A stretch of DNA of 64,000 bases from Pseudorhodobacter turbinis (GCF_005234135.1 NZ_CP039964.1:2348001-2412000); one strand, 5' to 3'; positions 10,803 to 20,307 are shown, counted from the first letter of the stretch. Notes: generated from the sequence alone by a model not told the origin. Numbers and translations: made by a program.

Positions 10803-10876
10803 CAAAAGGCCTCCAACAGGTTCTGCGCAAAGCTAATCCTTGGCGGGGGGCATGGCAATGCGCCAAAACGGCGAAA

Positions 10877-10895
10877 GGCGGGGATTGCCCCCGCC
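10877..10895 (-). terminator. possible terminator after ETF-QO gene
   Basis: GGCGGGG (10877-10883) and CCCCGCC (10889-10895) form a GC-rich 7-bp hairpin about 50 nt beyond the ETF-QO stop. On the minus strand it is followed only by a short TTTC, so termination is plausible but not strong. Confidence 0.4.
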
Positions 10896-10944
10896 TCGCG
10901 TGATTGTCAGATATCTATTGCCTCAAGTCTTAGCGACCTGGGCA

Positions 10945-12594
10945 TTACATATTGGGGTAGTTCGGGCCGTCGCCACCCTGCGGGGTGGTCCAGTTGATAT
11001 TCTGGCTCGGGTCTTTGATGTCGCAGGTTTTGCAATGAACGCAGTTCTGGAAGTTGATCACAAAACGCGGGTCCTTGCCGTCCTCGGTCACCACCTCATA
11101 AACACCCGCCGGGCAGTAACGCTGTGCCGGTTCGGCATATTCGGGCAGGTTGACGGCAATCGGGATCGACGGGTCCTTAAGCTTGAGGTGGACGGGCTGC
11201 GATTCCTCGTGGTTGGTGAAGGAAAACGCCACATTGGTCAGCCGGTCGAACGACAAAACCCCATCGGGTTTCGGATAGGCGATCGGCGCGAAATCCTTGG
11301 CCTTGCCGGTCGCCGCCGCATCGGTTTTGCCGTGGGAAAGCGTGCCGAACAGCGGGAAGCCCATCGTGTTCGTCCACATATCCAAGCCCCCGCCCATCAA
11401 TGAGGCGACAAGCCCGAACTTCGACCACAACGGCTTGACGTTGCGCACTTTTTTCAGGTCGGCACCGATTGCACCACCGCGCACATCGTCCTCATAGGCG
11501 GTCAGCTCGTCACTGGCGCGGCCTGCACCGATTGCGGCAAAGGCGGCCTCGGCTGCGGCCTTGCCCGACAGCATGGCGTTATGGTTGCCCTTGATGCGCG
11601 GCACGTTGACCATACCCACCGAACAGCCCAGCATTGCCACGCCGGGCGCGACCATCTTGGGCATCGACTGCCAGCCACCCTCAGAGATCGCCCGCGCGCC
11701 ATAAGCCACGCGTTTGCCACCCTTCAGCAGTTCGGCAACCATGGGGTGATGCTTGAAGCGCTGGAATTCCATGTAGGGGTACAGATGCGGGTTCCGGTAG
11801 TTCAGGTGCACGACGAAGCCGACGTAAACCTGATTGCCCTCGATGTGATAGATAAACGAGCCACCGCCCGCATTGCTGCCCAAAGGCCAGCCCATCGTAT
11901 GGGTGACGGTGCCCAGCTTGTGCTTGGCAGGGTCAATCTCCCAGATCTCTTTCATGCCAAGGCCGAATTTCTGCGGCTCCTTGCCTTTGGAGAGGTCGTA
12001 TTTCGCAATCACCTCTTTGGCCAATGACCCGCGCACGCCCTCGGACAGGAACACATATTTGCCGTGCAGCTCCATCCCCGGTTCATAGTTCGGGCCGGGG
12101 GTGCCATCGGCAGACAGCCCCATTTCGCCGGCCACAACGCCCTTAACCTCACCCTTGTCGCCATAGACCAGTTCGGAGCACGACATGCCGGGGAAAACCT
12201 CAACGCCCAGCCCTTCGGCAACCTCGGCCATCCAGCGGCAGACATTGCCCATAGAGACGATGAAATTACCGTGGTTGTTCATCAAAGGCGGCATTGGCCA
12301 GTTCGGGATGCGAACCTGCCCGCCTTCGCCCAGCATGTAGAAATTATCCTCGGCAACGGGCGTTTTGATCGGGGACCCCATGTTGCGCCAATCGGGAAGC
12401 AGCGCGTCCAGCCCGCTGGGGTCCAAAACCGCGCCCGACAAGATATGCGCGCCAACCTCGGACCCTTTTTCCAACACAACCACATTCAGATCAGCATCAA
12501 GCTGTTTGAGGCGGATTGCCGCTGACAGGCCGGCAGGGCCAGCCCCCACGATTACAACATCATATTCCATCGCTTCGCGCTCAATCTCGGCCAT
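10945..12594 (-). CDS. electron transfer flavoprotein-ubiquinone oxidoreductase
   Basis: Membrane-associated ETF-QO passes electrons from ETF (reduced by acyl-CoA and other dehydrogenases) into ubiquinone. It is 549 residues. The FAD-binding GAGPAGLSAAIRLKQ is near residue 16. The C-terminal 4Fe-4S ferredoxin-like region has CPAGVYEV and then CVHCKTCDIKDPSQNINW, ending NYPNM as in the family. It stands alone. The acyl-CoA dehydrogenase at 17322-19034 is a plausible electron source through ETF. Confidence 0.96.
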   Translation of the reverse strand: MAEIEREAMEYDVVIVGAGPAGLSAAIRLKQLDADLNVVVLEKGSEVGAHILSGAVLDPSGLDALLPDWRNMGSPIKTPVAEDNFYMLGEGGQVRIPNWPMPPLMNNHGNFIVSMGNVCRWMAEVAEGLGVEVFPGMSCSELVYGDKGEVKGVVAGEMGLSADGTPGPNYEPGMELHGKYVFLSEGVRGSLAKEVIAKYDLSKGKEPQKFGLGMKEIWEIDPAKHKLGTVTHTMGWPLGSNAGGGSFIYHIEGNQVYVGFVVHLNYRNPHLYPYMEFQRFKHHPMVAELLKGGKRVAYGARAISEGGWQSMPKMVAPGVAMLGCSVGMVNVPRIKGNHNAMLSGKAAAEAAFAAIGAGRASDELTAYEDDVRGGAIGADLKKVRNVKPLWSKFGLVASLMGGGLDMWTNTMGFPLFGTLSHGKTDAAATGKAKDFAPIAYPKPDGVLSFDRLTNVAFSFTNHEESQPVHLKLKDPSIPIAVNLPEYAEPAQRYCPAGVYEVVTEDGKDPRFVINFQNCVHCKTCDIKDPSQNINWTTPQGGDGPNYPNM

Positions 12595-12860
12595 GTGGCT
12601 TATCCCCTCGCTTCAATTCTGGCGCATCCCTGCGCTGATCCGACATTTTCTTTCGTGAATGGCTATCGCAGCCGGACCGTGGTTTCAATCATAACTGCAT
12701 CAAATCGTCGCAAAGTCATACAGGAAGCGGCGAAGCATTGCGCAAGCCCTGCCATAATGCTTGCATTTGCCGCACGGCTGCTGTTGGGTAGCGATTAGAA
12801 ACCCGAAACAAGGTCATGGCCCGCAACGGCTGTGACTTTCTTGCTTTTATGAGTAGGCCA

Positions 12861-13331
12861 ATGGAAAAAATTCCGATGACACGCGCGGGCTATACCGCGT
12901 TGGACGAAGAGTTGAAGCAGTTGAAGTCAGTGGAACGTCCTGCCGTGATCCGCGCGATTTCGGAAGCACGCGAGCATGGCGATCTGTCGGAAAACGCCGA
13001 ATACCACGCCGCCCGTGAAAAGCAGAGCTTTATCGAGGGCCGCGTAAAAGAGCTGGCAGCGATTCTGTCGCTTGCCGATGTGATTGACCCGTCAAAGTTT
13101 ACGGGTACGATCAAATTCGGCGCCACCGTGACGCTGGTCGATGAAGACACCGATGAAGAGCGCACCTACCAGATTGTGGGTGAGCCGGAGGCAGATCTGG
13201 AAAAAGGTTTGCTCAACATCCGCTCGCCTTTGGCCCGCGCCTTGATTGGCAAGGATGAGGGCGACACCGCAGAGGTGAAAACCCCCGGCGGTCAGCGCAG
13301 CTATGAAGTGATTGCGATCAAATATATCTAG
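12861..13331 (+). CDS. greA: transcription elongation factor GreA
   Basis: Rescues backtracked RNA polymerase by stimulating transcript cleavage. The start at 12861 ([21 protein letters not shown]) gives 156 residues, the usual length. The N-terminal coiled coil carries the [18 protein letters not shown] signature with the acidic tip residues (residues ~40-57). The C-terminal FKBP-like domain ends [11 protein letters not shown] longer in-frame start at 12816 adds a non-family stretch. The next gene starts 24 nt later on the same strand. Confidence 0.95.
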   Translation: MEKIPMTRAGYTALDEELKQLKSVERPAVIRAISEAREHGDLSENAEYHAAREKQSFIEGRVKELAAILSLADVIDPSKFTGTIKFGATVTLVDEDTDEERTYQIVGEPEADLEKGLLNIRSPLARALIGKDEGDTAEVKTPGGQRSYEVIAIKYI

Positions 13332-13355
13332 GATCTGGCAAAGCGAGAGAAACCG

Positions 13356-14351
13356 ATGACCGGACAGCCAAACCCCATGCCTGCGACAGATCATCCCGGC
13401 CCTGCGCCATTTGAAAAACTGGCGGCAGGTTTGGCCGTGATCTGGGTAATTACGGTTGTCGCGCAGGTTAGCCTTGCGCCCGAAAGCATGCTGACGGGGC
13501 CGCTGTCATTCTTGATGATGATTTTGGTGGCGCTTTTGCCGCTTGCGTTGCTTTGGGGTATCGTGATCACGGCGCGCACCATCCGCAGCTTGCGCGCCGA
13601 GGCGGGACAGCTACGCATTGCGGTCGATCAGATGCAGCACGCCTATGAAGGCAGGCCGCAAGATCCGAACGCCAAACCGATGTTGGAAAAGAAGCTCGAT
13701 GAAATCGCCGCCGCGCAGCGCAAGACCGAAAGCGCGCTGGCGATGTTCACATCGCGCCGCGATACCGCGCTGACGGTGCCATCGGCCGATCGTAAGGCCG
13801 CATTGACCATGCCGGTCAAGGTGCAGGGTGATGAGCAGGCGGCGCTGGCACTTGGCACCCCCGCCGAGGATCTGCGCGCACCGCTTTCGGTGGGTGATTT
13901 TGTGCGCGCCCTGCATTTCCCCGAAAGCGCCGAGGATAAGGCCGGTTTCCGCGCACTGCGCTTGGCGCTGGAGGATCGCAAAACCTCCCGTCTTATCCGT
14001 GCCGCGCAGGATGTTCTGACCCTGCTAAGCCAAGAGGGCATCTATATGGATGACCTCAAACCAGAGCGTTGCCGCCCCGAGGTTTGGCGCCGCTTTGCCA
14101 GTGGTGAGCGGGGCCGCGAAATTGCCTCTCTCGGGGGGATCAGGGACCGCAGCAGCCTTGCGCTTTCATCGGCCCGTATGCGTGAAGATCCGATATTTCG
14201 TGACGCGGCACATCATTTTCTGCGCAGTTTTGACAAGACATTTGCAGAATTCGAACAAAACGCCACGGATTCCGAATTGGCTGATCTGGCAGAAACCCGC
14301 ACCGCCCGCGCCTTCATGCTGTTGGGGCGTGTGACGGGCACCTTTGACTAG
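13356..14351 (+). CDS. membrane-anchored hypothetical protein with coiled coil
   Basis: A 331-residue protein I do not recognise. Two hydrophobic segments near residues 24-42 and 50-72 probably make a hairpin anchor. A helical or coiled region follows (ARTIRSLRAEAGQLRIAVDQ onward). The rest is soluble and helix-rich, ending in a DSELADLAETRTARAFMLLG segment. It follows greA by 24 nt on the same strand, so it may share its transcript. It looks like a conserved roseobacter protein, but no enzyme motif is visible. Confidence 0.75.
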   Translation: MTGQPNPMPATDHPGPAPFEKLAAGLAVIWVITVVAQVSLAPESMLTGPLSFLMMILVALLPLALLWGIVITARTIRSLRAEAGQLRIAVDQMQHAYEGRPQDPNAKPMLEKKLDEIAAAQRKTESALAMFTSRRDTALTVPSADRKAALTMPVKVQGDEQAALALGTPAEDLRAPLSVGDFVRALHFPESAEDKAGFRALRLALEDRKTSRLIRAAQDVLTLLSQEGIYMDDLKPERCRPEVWRRFASGERGREIASLGGIRDRSSLALSSARMREDPIFRDAAHHFLRSFDKTFAEFEQNATDSELADLAETRTARAFMLLGRVTGTFD

Positions 14352-14353
14352 GC

Positions 14354-14938
14354 CTATACCTGTTTGATCATCGAGGTGGACGCAGCAAAGCCGAAGATAT
14401 AGCGCAGCGGGCCAAGCTGGTCCGTCTGTTCGGCCACAAAGCCGAACCGCTCATAAAGAGCGCGCGCGCGGGGGTTGCGGTCGATCACATCCAGCCGCAC
14501 AGCCGGATAGTTTTGCGCGCGTGCCTTATCGCAAATCGCGATCAACAGTTGGGTGCCAATCCCTTGGCCTCGTGCAGCGGTCACCACGCAAATCCCATCC
14601 AGCAAGAATCGCTCATTCTCGACATCGCGTTCCAATAGGGACATCAGGCCCATCCGCCAAAACGCACCGAAAAGGCCGTAAACGGCGCGCATTTCTGCCG
14701 CACCACCGCCCGCAAATGATGCGATATGGGATTTGAACGCGACAAGCCCCAGCAATGCACCGCTTTGCGAAAGGGCGCAAATGGCATGATCCGCGCGCAT
14801 TGATTTCAACAGGAATGCGATTGCCTTATGCCGTGGCCCCATGACCCGCCCAAGCTTGCTGCCGAAGGCATCCCAATATAACTCCGCGGCCTGATCACGC
14901 AAATGGTCCGGCAGGCCGTGGCAGAGGGTCACACTCAT
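14354..14938 (-). CDS. GNAT-family N-acetyltransferase
   Basis: A 194-residue acetyltransferase-fold protein. The acetyl-CoA-binding motif A is visible as ICVVTAARGQGIGTQLL, and the following helix ends in DVIDRNPRARALYERFGF, the typical GNAT C-terminal half. The substrate is unknown. Its ATG at 14938 overlaps the stop of the upstream lipoprotein gene (ATGA), so the two are translationally coupled. The coupling suggests a linked role, but nothing more can be said. Confidence 0.85.
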   Translation of the reverse strand: MSVTLCHGLPDHLRDQAAELYWDAFGSKLGRVMGPRHKAIAFLLKSMRADHAICALSQSGALLGLVAFKSHIASFAGGGAAEMRAVYGLFGAFWRMGLMSLLERDVENERFLLDGICVVTAARGQGIGTQLLIAICDKARAQNYPAVRLDVIDRNPRARALYERFGFVAEQTDQLGPLRYIFGFAASTSMIKQV

Positions 14939-15549
14939 TTCAGGCGGGGATCACCGGCTTGCACCAATAGGACGCCGTGATTATCGTTGGTGTCGGTATC
15001 GGTATAGGTGCGGCTTTTTACGCCCGGAAGCTTGCCAAAATCCTTCATCAGGTTCTTTGGATACCATGTGTTTGGCATCCTCTCAAACCCCGGAACACCG
15101 CGCAGAATGGACGAGATCGCAACCGTGCATTGCGCCTTTGGCACTGCGCCATATTCCATGGCGCGCCGCATCGCAATTTCGGCTACCTGAGGCGACACGA
15201 TGATGGTTTGTTCAACAACATCATAGGTTTCGCGGGCGTGGTAGTCGATGTAGTAATCCACCATAAGTGGTGTCATGCCAAAATGCACATCGTTGCGCTC
15301 GGGCAGGTTAGGGTGGTGCCATGTGCCGGCGGGATCAAACATCACCCGCTGCGATCCGTTGATCAACAAGCCCGCATGCGCGCCGGAACCGTCCCGCGTT
15401 GCCAGCACCGTAAATAGCGTGATGGAGGGCGGGCCACCGTGGACATAGCGCGCCTGCGCCACCGCCTCATCCGAGGCCCATTTCGGCTCTGCGGTTCCGC
15501 AAGCGGCAACAAACAGCACAGCAAGAAGACTGAGTAGAATACGGCGCAT
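14935..15549 (-). CDS. lipoprotein, possible permuted papain-like fold
   Basis: A 204-residue lipoprotein: the signal MRRILLSLLAVLFVAAC ends in a lipobox Cys17. The mature part has SGAHAGLLING followed by RVMFDPAG, and later KAQCTVAISSILRGVPG. A His in an HAGLLI-type strand followed far downstream by a Cys at a helix start is the order seen in circularly permuted NlpC/P60 or papain-like proteins. That is an inference from motif order, not a match I can verify. The start is at 15549; an earlier ATG would hide the signal peptide. It is coupled to the GNAT gene by ATGA. Confidence 0.65.
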   Translation of the reverse strand: MRRILLSLLAVLFVAACGTAEPKWASDEAVAQARYVHGGPPSITLFTVLATRDGSGAHAGLLINGSQRVMFDPAGTWHHPNLPERNDVHFGMTPLMVDYYIDYHARETYDVVEQTIIVSPQVAEIAMRRAMEYGAVPKAQCTVAISSILRGVPGFERMPNTWYPKNLMKDFGKLPGVKSRTYTDTDTNDNHGVLLVQAGDPRLK

Positions 15550-15600
15550 GTTCACCCCTTTGGGCGCAACATCCGCGCGCCGCATCGTTTGTTTTTACGA

Positions 15601-15735
15601 TCAGCCGTTGGCCAGCGCCAAAAAGATAAGCACACCGATAGAGATACCGGCCCCCCAAGAGACCAACCGCAAAAAGCCGTCAAAGGTTTTTTCCTGAACC
15701 TTGGTGTCCATGCTGCCGTGTTTGTATTCGCTCAT
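15601..15735 (-). CDS. aa3-type cytochrome c oxidase subunit IV
   Basis: A 44-residue membrane protein, MSEYKHGSMDTKVQEKTFDG then one transmembrane helix (FLRLVSWGAGISIGVLIFLAL) and ANG. The HGSMDTKVQEKTF core is the signature of the tiny alphaproteobacterial subunit IV of aa3-type oxidase. A GGAGAG ribosome site lies a few nt before ATG 15735. The gene stands alone, away from the oxidase catalytic genes, which is usual for this subunit. Confidence 0.88.
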   Translation of the reverse strand: MSEYKHGSMDTKVQEKTFDGFLRLVSWGAGISIGVLIFLALANG

Positions 15736-15809
15736 TGCTGACTCTCCCTAACATAATCTTGCTTTGGCTTTAGCCCAATATTCCCACGCTGTCACGGGGG
15801 GATGGAGGG

Positions 15810-16292
15810 CTAATTGTCGGATGTTTCTTCGTCTTCGCCCAAATCCTGCGCCAGACGAAAGCCGATGCGGCGGGCGGGTTCTTCCTCGGGCGTCTTTTTG
15901 GAAATGGCGCGCAAGGCGACGTTAAGCTGGGCGACATTCTGGATAAGCTGCATCCGCGTGCCGGTCTCATCAGCGCCGTAAAAGGTGATGATGTCGGGGT
16001 CGAAATAGCCCAACCCTTCGATACGCAACACCCCGGCAGAGCTGCCGGTAAAGCCCATCGCCACCTCGTGGTCCTTATCGAGCTGTTCCTCGAAGTTCTT
16101 GAGGTAAAGGATAACCCGCTCATAGGCCCATTCAGCAGGGCTTTTGTCGCCCACGGGCTTTTTCGCCACGGCTTTTGGCAGGGGCAGCTGTTCCGGCGTT
16201 GCGCGGGCCTTGTCGTCACAATGGACAACGCGGGCGCGTGGCATTGCGCTGGCTTCCATCGCTTCGGCAGCGGTCATAATTTCTTCAGTCAT
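15810..16292 (-). CDS. DUF6173-family protein
   Basis: A 160-residue soluble protein with a conserved core, SPAEWAYERVILYLKNFEEQ, then HEVAMGF, GVLRIEGLGYFDPDIITFYG and an IGFRLAQDL C-terminus. I recognise this as the DUF6173 type found in alphaproteobacteria; its function is unknown. The start overlaps the stop region of the upstream MBL-hydrolase gene by 8 nt, so it ends a likely three-gene operon: acyl-CoA dehydrogenase, MBL hydrolase, DUF6173. Confidence 0.78.
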   Translation of the reverse strand: MTEEIMTAAEAMEASAMPRARVVHCDDKARATPEQLPLPKAVAKKPVGDKSPAEWAYERVILYLKNFEEQLDKDHEVAMGFTGSSAGVLRIEGLGYFDPDIITFYGADETGTRMQLIQNVAQLNVALRAISKKTPEEEPARRIGFRLAQDLGEDEETSDN

Positions 16293-17325
16293 TCATCACC
16301 CATTGCCAAGCTCCATCTTCCCCCATCGTCCGGGAAACCTCTCCGCGATGCAAGAGGTGGTTGAGGTGTGCGACGGCCTCTACCAATGCCATGCCATAAG
16401 CATCACCGGTAATTTCACGTTTAAACACAGGCAAGAAACATTGCGCCGCTGTGTGGGGTGCTGTGAGGTGTTTGCGCAAACGATTGAGTGCGCCGATGTG
16501 GTTTTCCACCATTTGGTGCAGGCGCAGGGGCAAGCCGGTAAAGGGCAGTTTGTGACCGGGCAGCACCATGTGGCTGTGGCGTGCCATCGGCTGGAACCGT
16601 GCGCAGCTGGTCAGCCATTCGGCCAAAGGGTCGGCGTCCGGCTCGGTCGGGTAGACGCCGATATTGGCGGATATTGACGGCAGAAGCTGATCACCGCCAA
16701 GTATCAGATGATCGTCCAGTGACCAAAAAGTTGCATGTTCAGGCGCGTGGCCATCGCCCGTATGGATGCGCCAGCGCCGACCACCAAGGGTAATTTCCTG
16801 GCCCTCTTGCAGGCGGGTAAAGCCGACGGGCAGGGGGGCCACTACATCCGAAAAGTTGAAGGGCCGTTCCTTTTCGCGCTGTGCCAAAAGGGCAGGGGGC
16901 ATGCCCGACGCGCGCCAAAACGCAAGCTGCTCGGGCAGGGGAGCGGCCTGTTCGTCAAGGCAAAGCATCCGCGCATAAAGCCATGAGGTGCGGGTCGTCA
17001 GCAGCTCGGCGCCTTGGGCCTGAAACCAGCCTGCAAGCCCGACATGGTCGGGGTGGTAATGGGTCACCACGATGCGCTTTACGGGTTTGCCCGCCAGCGG
17101 ACCGGCAAGCAGACGCGTCCAGATCCCACGGGCGCGTTTGCTGTCAAAGCCAGTGTCGATGACGGTCCAGCCGTCGCCCTCATCCAGTGCAAAGACATTC
17201 ACATGATCCAGCGCCATCGGCAAAGGCAGGCGCATCCAAAGTACACCCTCGGCAACCTCCAGCGCCTCGCCCTCTGCTGGTGGCACCTCGAACGGATAGC
17301 GGATGCCGCCGGTCATGACATTCAT
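16285..17325 (-). CDS. MBL-fold metallo-hydrolase
   Basis: A 346-residue metallo-beta-lactamase-superfamily hydrolase. The metal-binding motif THYHPDHVG lies near residue 86, preceded by WTVIDTGFD and followed by a GDGHAPEHATFW segment and LGGDQLLP; all are superfamily metal-site elements. The C-terminal third resembles the winged-helix-like extension of the LACTB2/flavin-independent subgroup. The substrate is not evident; some relatives are thioesterase-like. It overlaps the acyl-CoA dehydrogenase stop by ATGA, which suggests a role with acyl-CoA or its breakdown products. Confidence 0.85.
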   Translation of the reverse strand: MNVMTGGIRYPFEVPPAEGEALEVAEGVLWMRLPLPMALDHVNVFALDEGDGWTVIDTGFDSKRARGIWTRLLAGPLAGKPVKRIVVTHYHPDHVGLAGWFQAQGAELLTTRTSWLYARMLCLDEQAAPLPEQLAFWRASGMPPALLAQREKERPFNFSDVVAPLPVGFTRLQEGQEITLGGRRWRIHTGDGHAPEHATFWSLDDHLILGGDQLLPSISANIGVYPTEPDADPLAEWLTSCARFQPMARHSHMVLPGHKLPFTGLPLRLHQMVENHIGALNRLRKHLTAPHTAAQCFLPVFKREITGDAYGMALVEAVAHLNHLLHRGEVSRTMGEDGAWQWVMND

Positions 17326-19034
17326 GCCAACAGATCCGCATCCGACAGGGCATAAAGCTCCTCTGCCCCAAGGGAGACTTGCGCCAGAAGGGCCTTATGC
17401 TGCGGCAACAGCCGTTTGATCGCGACCCGCGCCAATGCGGTGCGCGGCCCGTCCTTGCCTTCGGCCATCGCGGCGCAAAGGTGGTAATGGCTGCCCAAAA
17501 CCCGGGCAAAGGCCTGTTGATAGGCTACAGCACCGGCAAAGCGGTCGTTCATCTCTTGGGAGATCAGGCCTTCGGTGGCCTCGCGCAGGCTTTCGGCCGC
17601 ATCCCAGACGGCGGTGGCCATATTGGGGTATTGCGCGCGCACGCCGTGGGCGTTGGTCTCGATTTCCTCGATCAGGCGAAAGGCGGCCTCGCCCTTGTCC
17701 ATCATTTTGCGGCCCACCAGATCCATCGCCTGAATGCCGTTGGTGCCCTCATAAATCGCCGTGACGCGCACATCGCGCAGATACTGCGCCGCGCCGGTTT
17801 CCTCGATAAAGCCCATGCCGCCATGGACTTGAATGCCCATATCGGCCACGGCGATGCCGGTATCGGTGCCGAAGGCCTTGGTGATCGGGGTCAGTAGGGC
17901 CGCGCGGGCCTTCCATTCGGGGGATCCGGTTGCCTTGGCCATATCAATCGCCACGGCACAGGCCAATGCAATAGCACGGGCGGAAAACACCTCGGCCTTC
18001 ATCGTGGTCAGCATCCGGCGCACATCAGCATGGCCCGAAATGGCGTCATTGCCCGCCGTTGGCGTTTTGCCCTGCTTGCGTTCCATCGCATAGGCGAGCG
18101 CATGTTGATACGCACCCTCGGCCACGGAAATGCCTTGCACCCCCACGCCCAAACGCGCGTTGTTCATCATCGTGAACATCGCCGCCATACCTTTATGCGG
18201 TTCCCCGATTAGCCAGCCGGTCGCGCCGTCATATTGCATGATGGCAGTGGGTGATCCGTGCAGGCCCATTTTGTGTTCCAGACTGACCACGGACAGGCTG
18301 TTGGTCGCGCCGGCGTTGCCTTGGGCATCGGGAATGAATTTCGGAACCAGAAACAGGCTGATCCCCTTGGTGCCCTCTGCACCACCCGGTAGCCGTGCCA
18401 GCACAAGATGGCAGATGTTTTCGGCAAAATCGTTGTCGCCCCAGCTGATGTAGATCTTTTGCCCCGTGACCGCATAGGTGCCGTCGCCATTGGGTTCGGC
18501 CTTGCTGCGCAATGCACCGACATCCGATCCGGCCTGCGCCTCTGTCAGGTTCATGGTGCCGCACCATTCGCCGGAAATCAGCTTGGGGATATAAAGCGCC
18601 TTGATCTCATCGCTGGCGTGATGCTCCAGCGCCTCGATCTGGCCTTGGGTCATCAGGGGGTTCAACTGCAACGACAGACAGGCGGAGCCCATCATCTCAT
18701 TCACCGCGGTGGTCAGTGTCATCGGCAGGCCCATGCCGCCAAATTCGGGGTTGGCCGCGATGCTGACCCAGCCGCCATCCACAATCGCGCGGTAGCCTTC
18801 GGCAAAACCTGGCGACGTGCGCACCACACCGCTTTCCAGCTTGGCAGGGTGCAGGTCGCCGGCGCGCTGCAAGGGGGCCAGCACGGTTTGCGCCAGTTTT
18901 GCCGCCTCGGACAGGATGGCCTCTACGGTGTCAGGGCTTGCATCGGCATAGGTCTGGGTGGCGGCAACCTGATCGAAGCCGACGATATGATCCAGCAAGA
19001 ACCGATATTCGGTCAAGGGGGCGTTGTAGGGCAT
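17322..19034 (-). CDS. acyl-CoA dehydrogenase (long, C-terminal extended type)
   Basis: FAD enzyme for the first oxidation of fatty acyl-CoA, passing electrons to ETF. The start MPYNAPLTEYRFLLDH at 19034 is preceded by GGAG and gives 570 residues. This is the length of the FadE-like family with an extra C-terminal domain. Family motifs include GGMGLPMT, TEAQAGSDVG, the acyl-CoA-binding LEHKMGLHGSPT, and the C-terminal YEGTNGIQAMDLVGRK. It leads an operon with the MBL hydrolase (ATGA overlap) and the DUF6173 gene. Confidence 0.94.
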   Translation of the reverse strand: MPYNAPLTEYRFLLDHIVGFDQVAATQTYADASPDTVEAILSEAAKLAQTVLAPLQRAGDLHPAKLESGVVRTSPGFAEGYRAIVDGGWVSIAANPEFGGMGLPMTLTTAVNEMMGSACLSLQLNPLMTQGQIEALEHHASDEIKALYIPKLISGEWCGTMNLTEAQAGSDVGALRSKAEPNGDGTYAVTGQKIYISWGDNDFAENICHLVLARLPGGAEGTKGISLFLVPKFIPDAQGNAGATNSLSVVSLEHKMGLHGSPTAIMQYDGATGWLIGEPHKGMAAMFTMMNNARLGVGVQGISVAEGAYQHALAYAMERKQGKTPTAGNDAISGHADVRRMLTTMKAEVFSARAIALACAVAIDMAKATGSPEWKARAALLTPITKAFGTDTGIAVADMGIQVHGGMGFIEETGAAQYLRDVRVTAIYEGTNGIQAMDLVGRKMMDKGEAAFRLIEEIETNAHGVRAQYPNMATAVWDAAESLREATEGLISQEMNDRFAGAVAYQQAFARVLGSHYHLCAAMAEGKDGPRTALARVAIKRLLPQHKALLAQVSLGAEELYALSDADLLA

Positions 19035-19153
19035 CAAACTCTCCTGCGGCAATGGTCCGGTCTGGCTTGGCAAAAGAGTATTGCACAAGTATGTCGGGTC
19101 AAGTCCCGATTTAACCGCGCCACCCGCGCCGACAAGGTCAACGCTACGTCACC

Positions 19154-20107
19154 ATGCAAATAACAACCCAAAGTTTTGGCACAACAGCTGACGACATCGC
19201 CGCCGCCGCCGGAATTTTGCGGGCGGGCGGGTTGGTCGGCTTTGCGACGGAAACGGTTTATGGATTGGGAGGGGATGCGCGCAATGATCGCGCCGTCGCC
19301 CGCATATTCGAGGCCAAGGGCAGGCCGCATTTTAACCCGTTGATCGTGCATCTGCCCGATTGGCAAAGCGCGCAAGCCTATGCGGTGTTTTCCGATCAGG
19401 CCAAGGCAATAGCGGCGGAGTTCTGGCCCGGCCCGTTGACGCTGGTGCTGCCCTTGGTGGAAGGGTCCGGTCTGTCGCCCTTGGTGACGGCGGGACTGGA
19501 CAGCGTGGCGATCCGCGTGCCGGCACATCCCGTTGCCTGTGCCTTGTTGCGCGCTTTTGGTGGGCCGCTTGCCGCGCCTTCGGCCAACCCTTCGGGGCGG
19601 GTGTCGCCGACCCGTGCGGCGCATGTCATGGCGGGATTGTCGGGTAGGATCGAGGCGGTTCTGGATGCAGGCGCCTGTGCTGTGGGCGTGGAAAGCACGA
19701 TTCTGGGGCTGGTGGACGGACCCGTTCTGCTGCGCCCCGGTGGCCTTGCTGCCGAGGCGTTGGAGGCGGCTTTGGGCACCCCTTTGACCACGGGCGGCAA
19801 TGCGCATAAACCCAGCGCGCCGGGGCAGCTGGCATCGCATTACGCCCCCGAGGCCGCTGTGCGGCTGAATGTGACCACCCCCGCCAAAGACGAGCTTTGG
19901 GTTGGGTTTGGCCCGCAATGTGCGGGGGCACAGATGTCGCTTTCCCCCTCGGGGGATCTGGTTGAGGCGGCGGCAAACCTGTTTCACATCTTGCGAGAGG
20001 CCGACAGCCGCGCAGGCGGTAGCATCGCTTTTGCGCCGGTGCCAGAGGTCGGTCTTGGGCGCGCGATCAATGACAGGTTGCGGCGGGCGGCAGCGCCTCG
20101 CCCTTAG
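19154..20107 (+). CDS. tsaC: L-threonylcarbamoyladenylate synthase (Sua5/YwlC/YrdC)
   Basis: Makes threonylcarbamoyl-AMP for the t6A37 modification of tRNAs reading ANN codons. It is 317 residues, the longer Sua5 type with a C-terminal domain. The N-terminal YrdC domain shows GFATETVYGLGGDA, KGRPHFNPLIVHL and the PSANPSGRVSPTRAAHV loop. The C-terminal domain follows SPGQLASHYAP. It is divergent from the acyl-CoA dehydrogenase operon. Confidence 0.93.
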   Translation: MQITTQSFGTTADDIAAAAGILRAGGLVGFATETVYGLGGDARNDRAVARIFEAKGRPHFNPLIVHLPDWQSAQAYAVFSDQAKAIAAEFWPGPLTLVLPLVEGSGLSPLVTAGLDSVAIRVPAHPVACALLRAFGGPLAAPSANPSGRVSPTRAAHVMAGLSGRIEAVLDAGACAVGVESTILGLVDGPVLLRPGGLAAEALEAALGTPLTTGGNAHKPSAPGQLASHYAPEAAVRLNVTTPAKDELWVGFGPQCAGAQMSLSPSGDLVEAAANLFHILREADSRAGGSIAFAPVPEVGLGRAINDRLRRAAAPRP

Positions 20108-20128
20108 GTATGGTTGACGTTACGGGAC

Positions 20129-20152
20129 AAGGATTGGGCCTTTTTTCAAGGC
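20129..20152 (+). other. hairpin in tsaC-mscL gap
   Basis: TTGGGCCTT and AAGGCTCAA around 20133-20155 form a 9-bp stem with a TTTTC loop in the 200-nt gap. No T run follows, so it is a weak terminator at best. The rest of the gap up to the mscL ribosome site (AAAAGGGA) shows nothing else I can name. Confidence 0.3.
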
Positions 20153-20307
20153 TCAAACTGGGATACTACGTCTTATTGCAGATTATTGCCACTCTGCCGA
20201 AACAAGTTCTTTTTCGCTTCTTAAAAGGTTTTGTTATGTGGCATAGCGTTTTTGTGAGCGGGACTTAAAAGGCCAGAACCGGCCGTAAATAAGAAAAGGG
20301 ACAGAAT

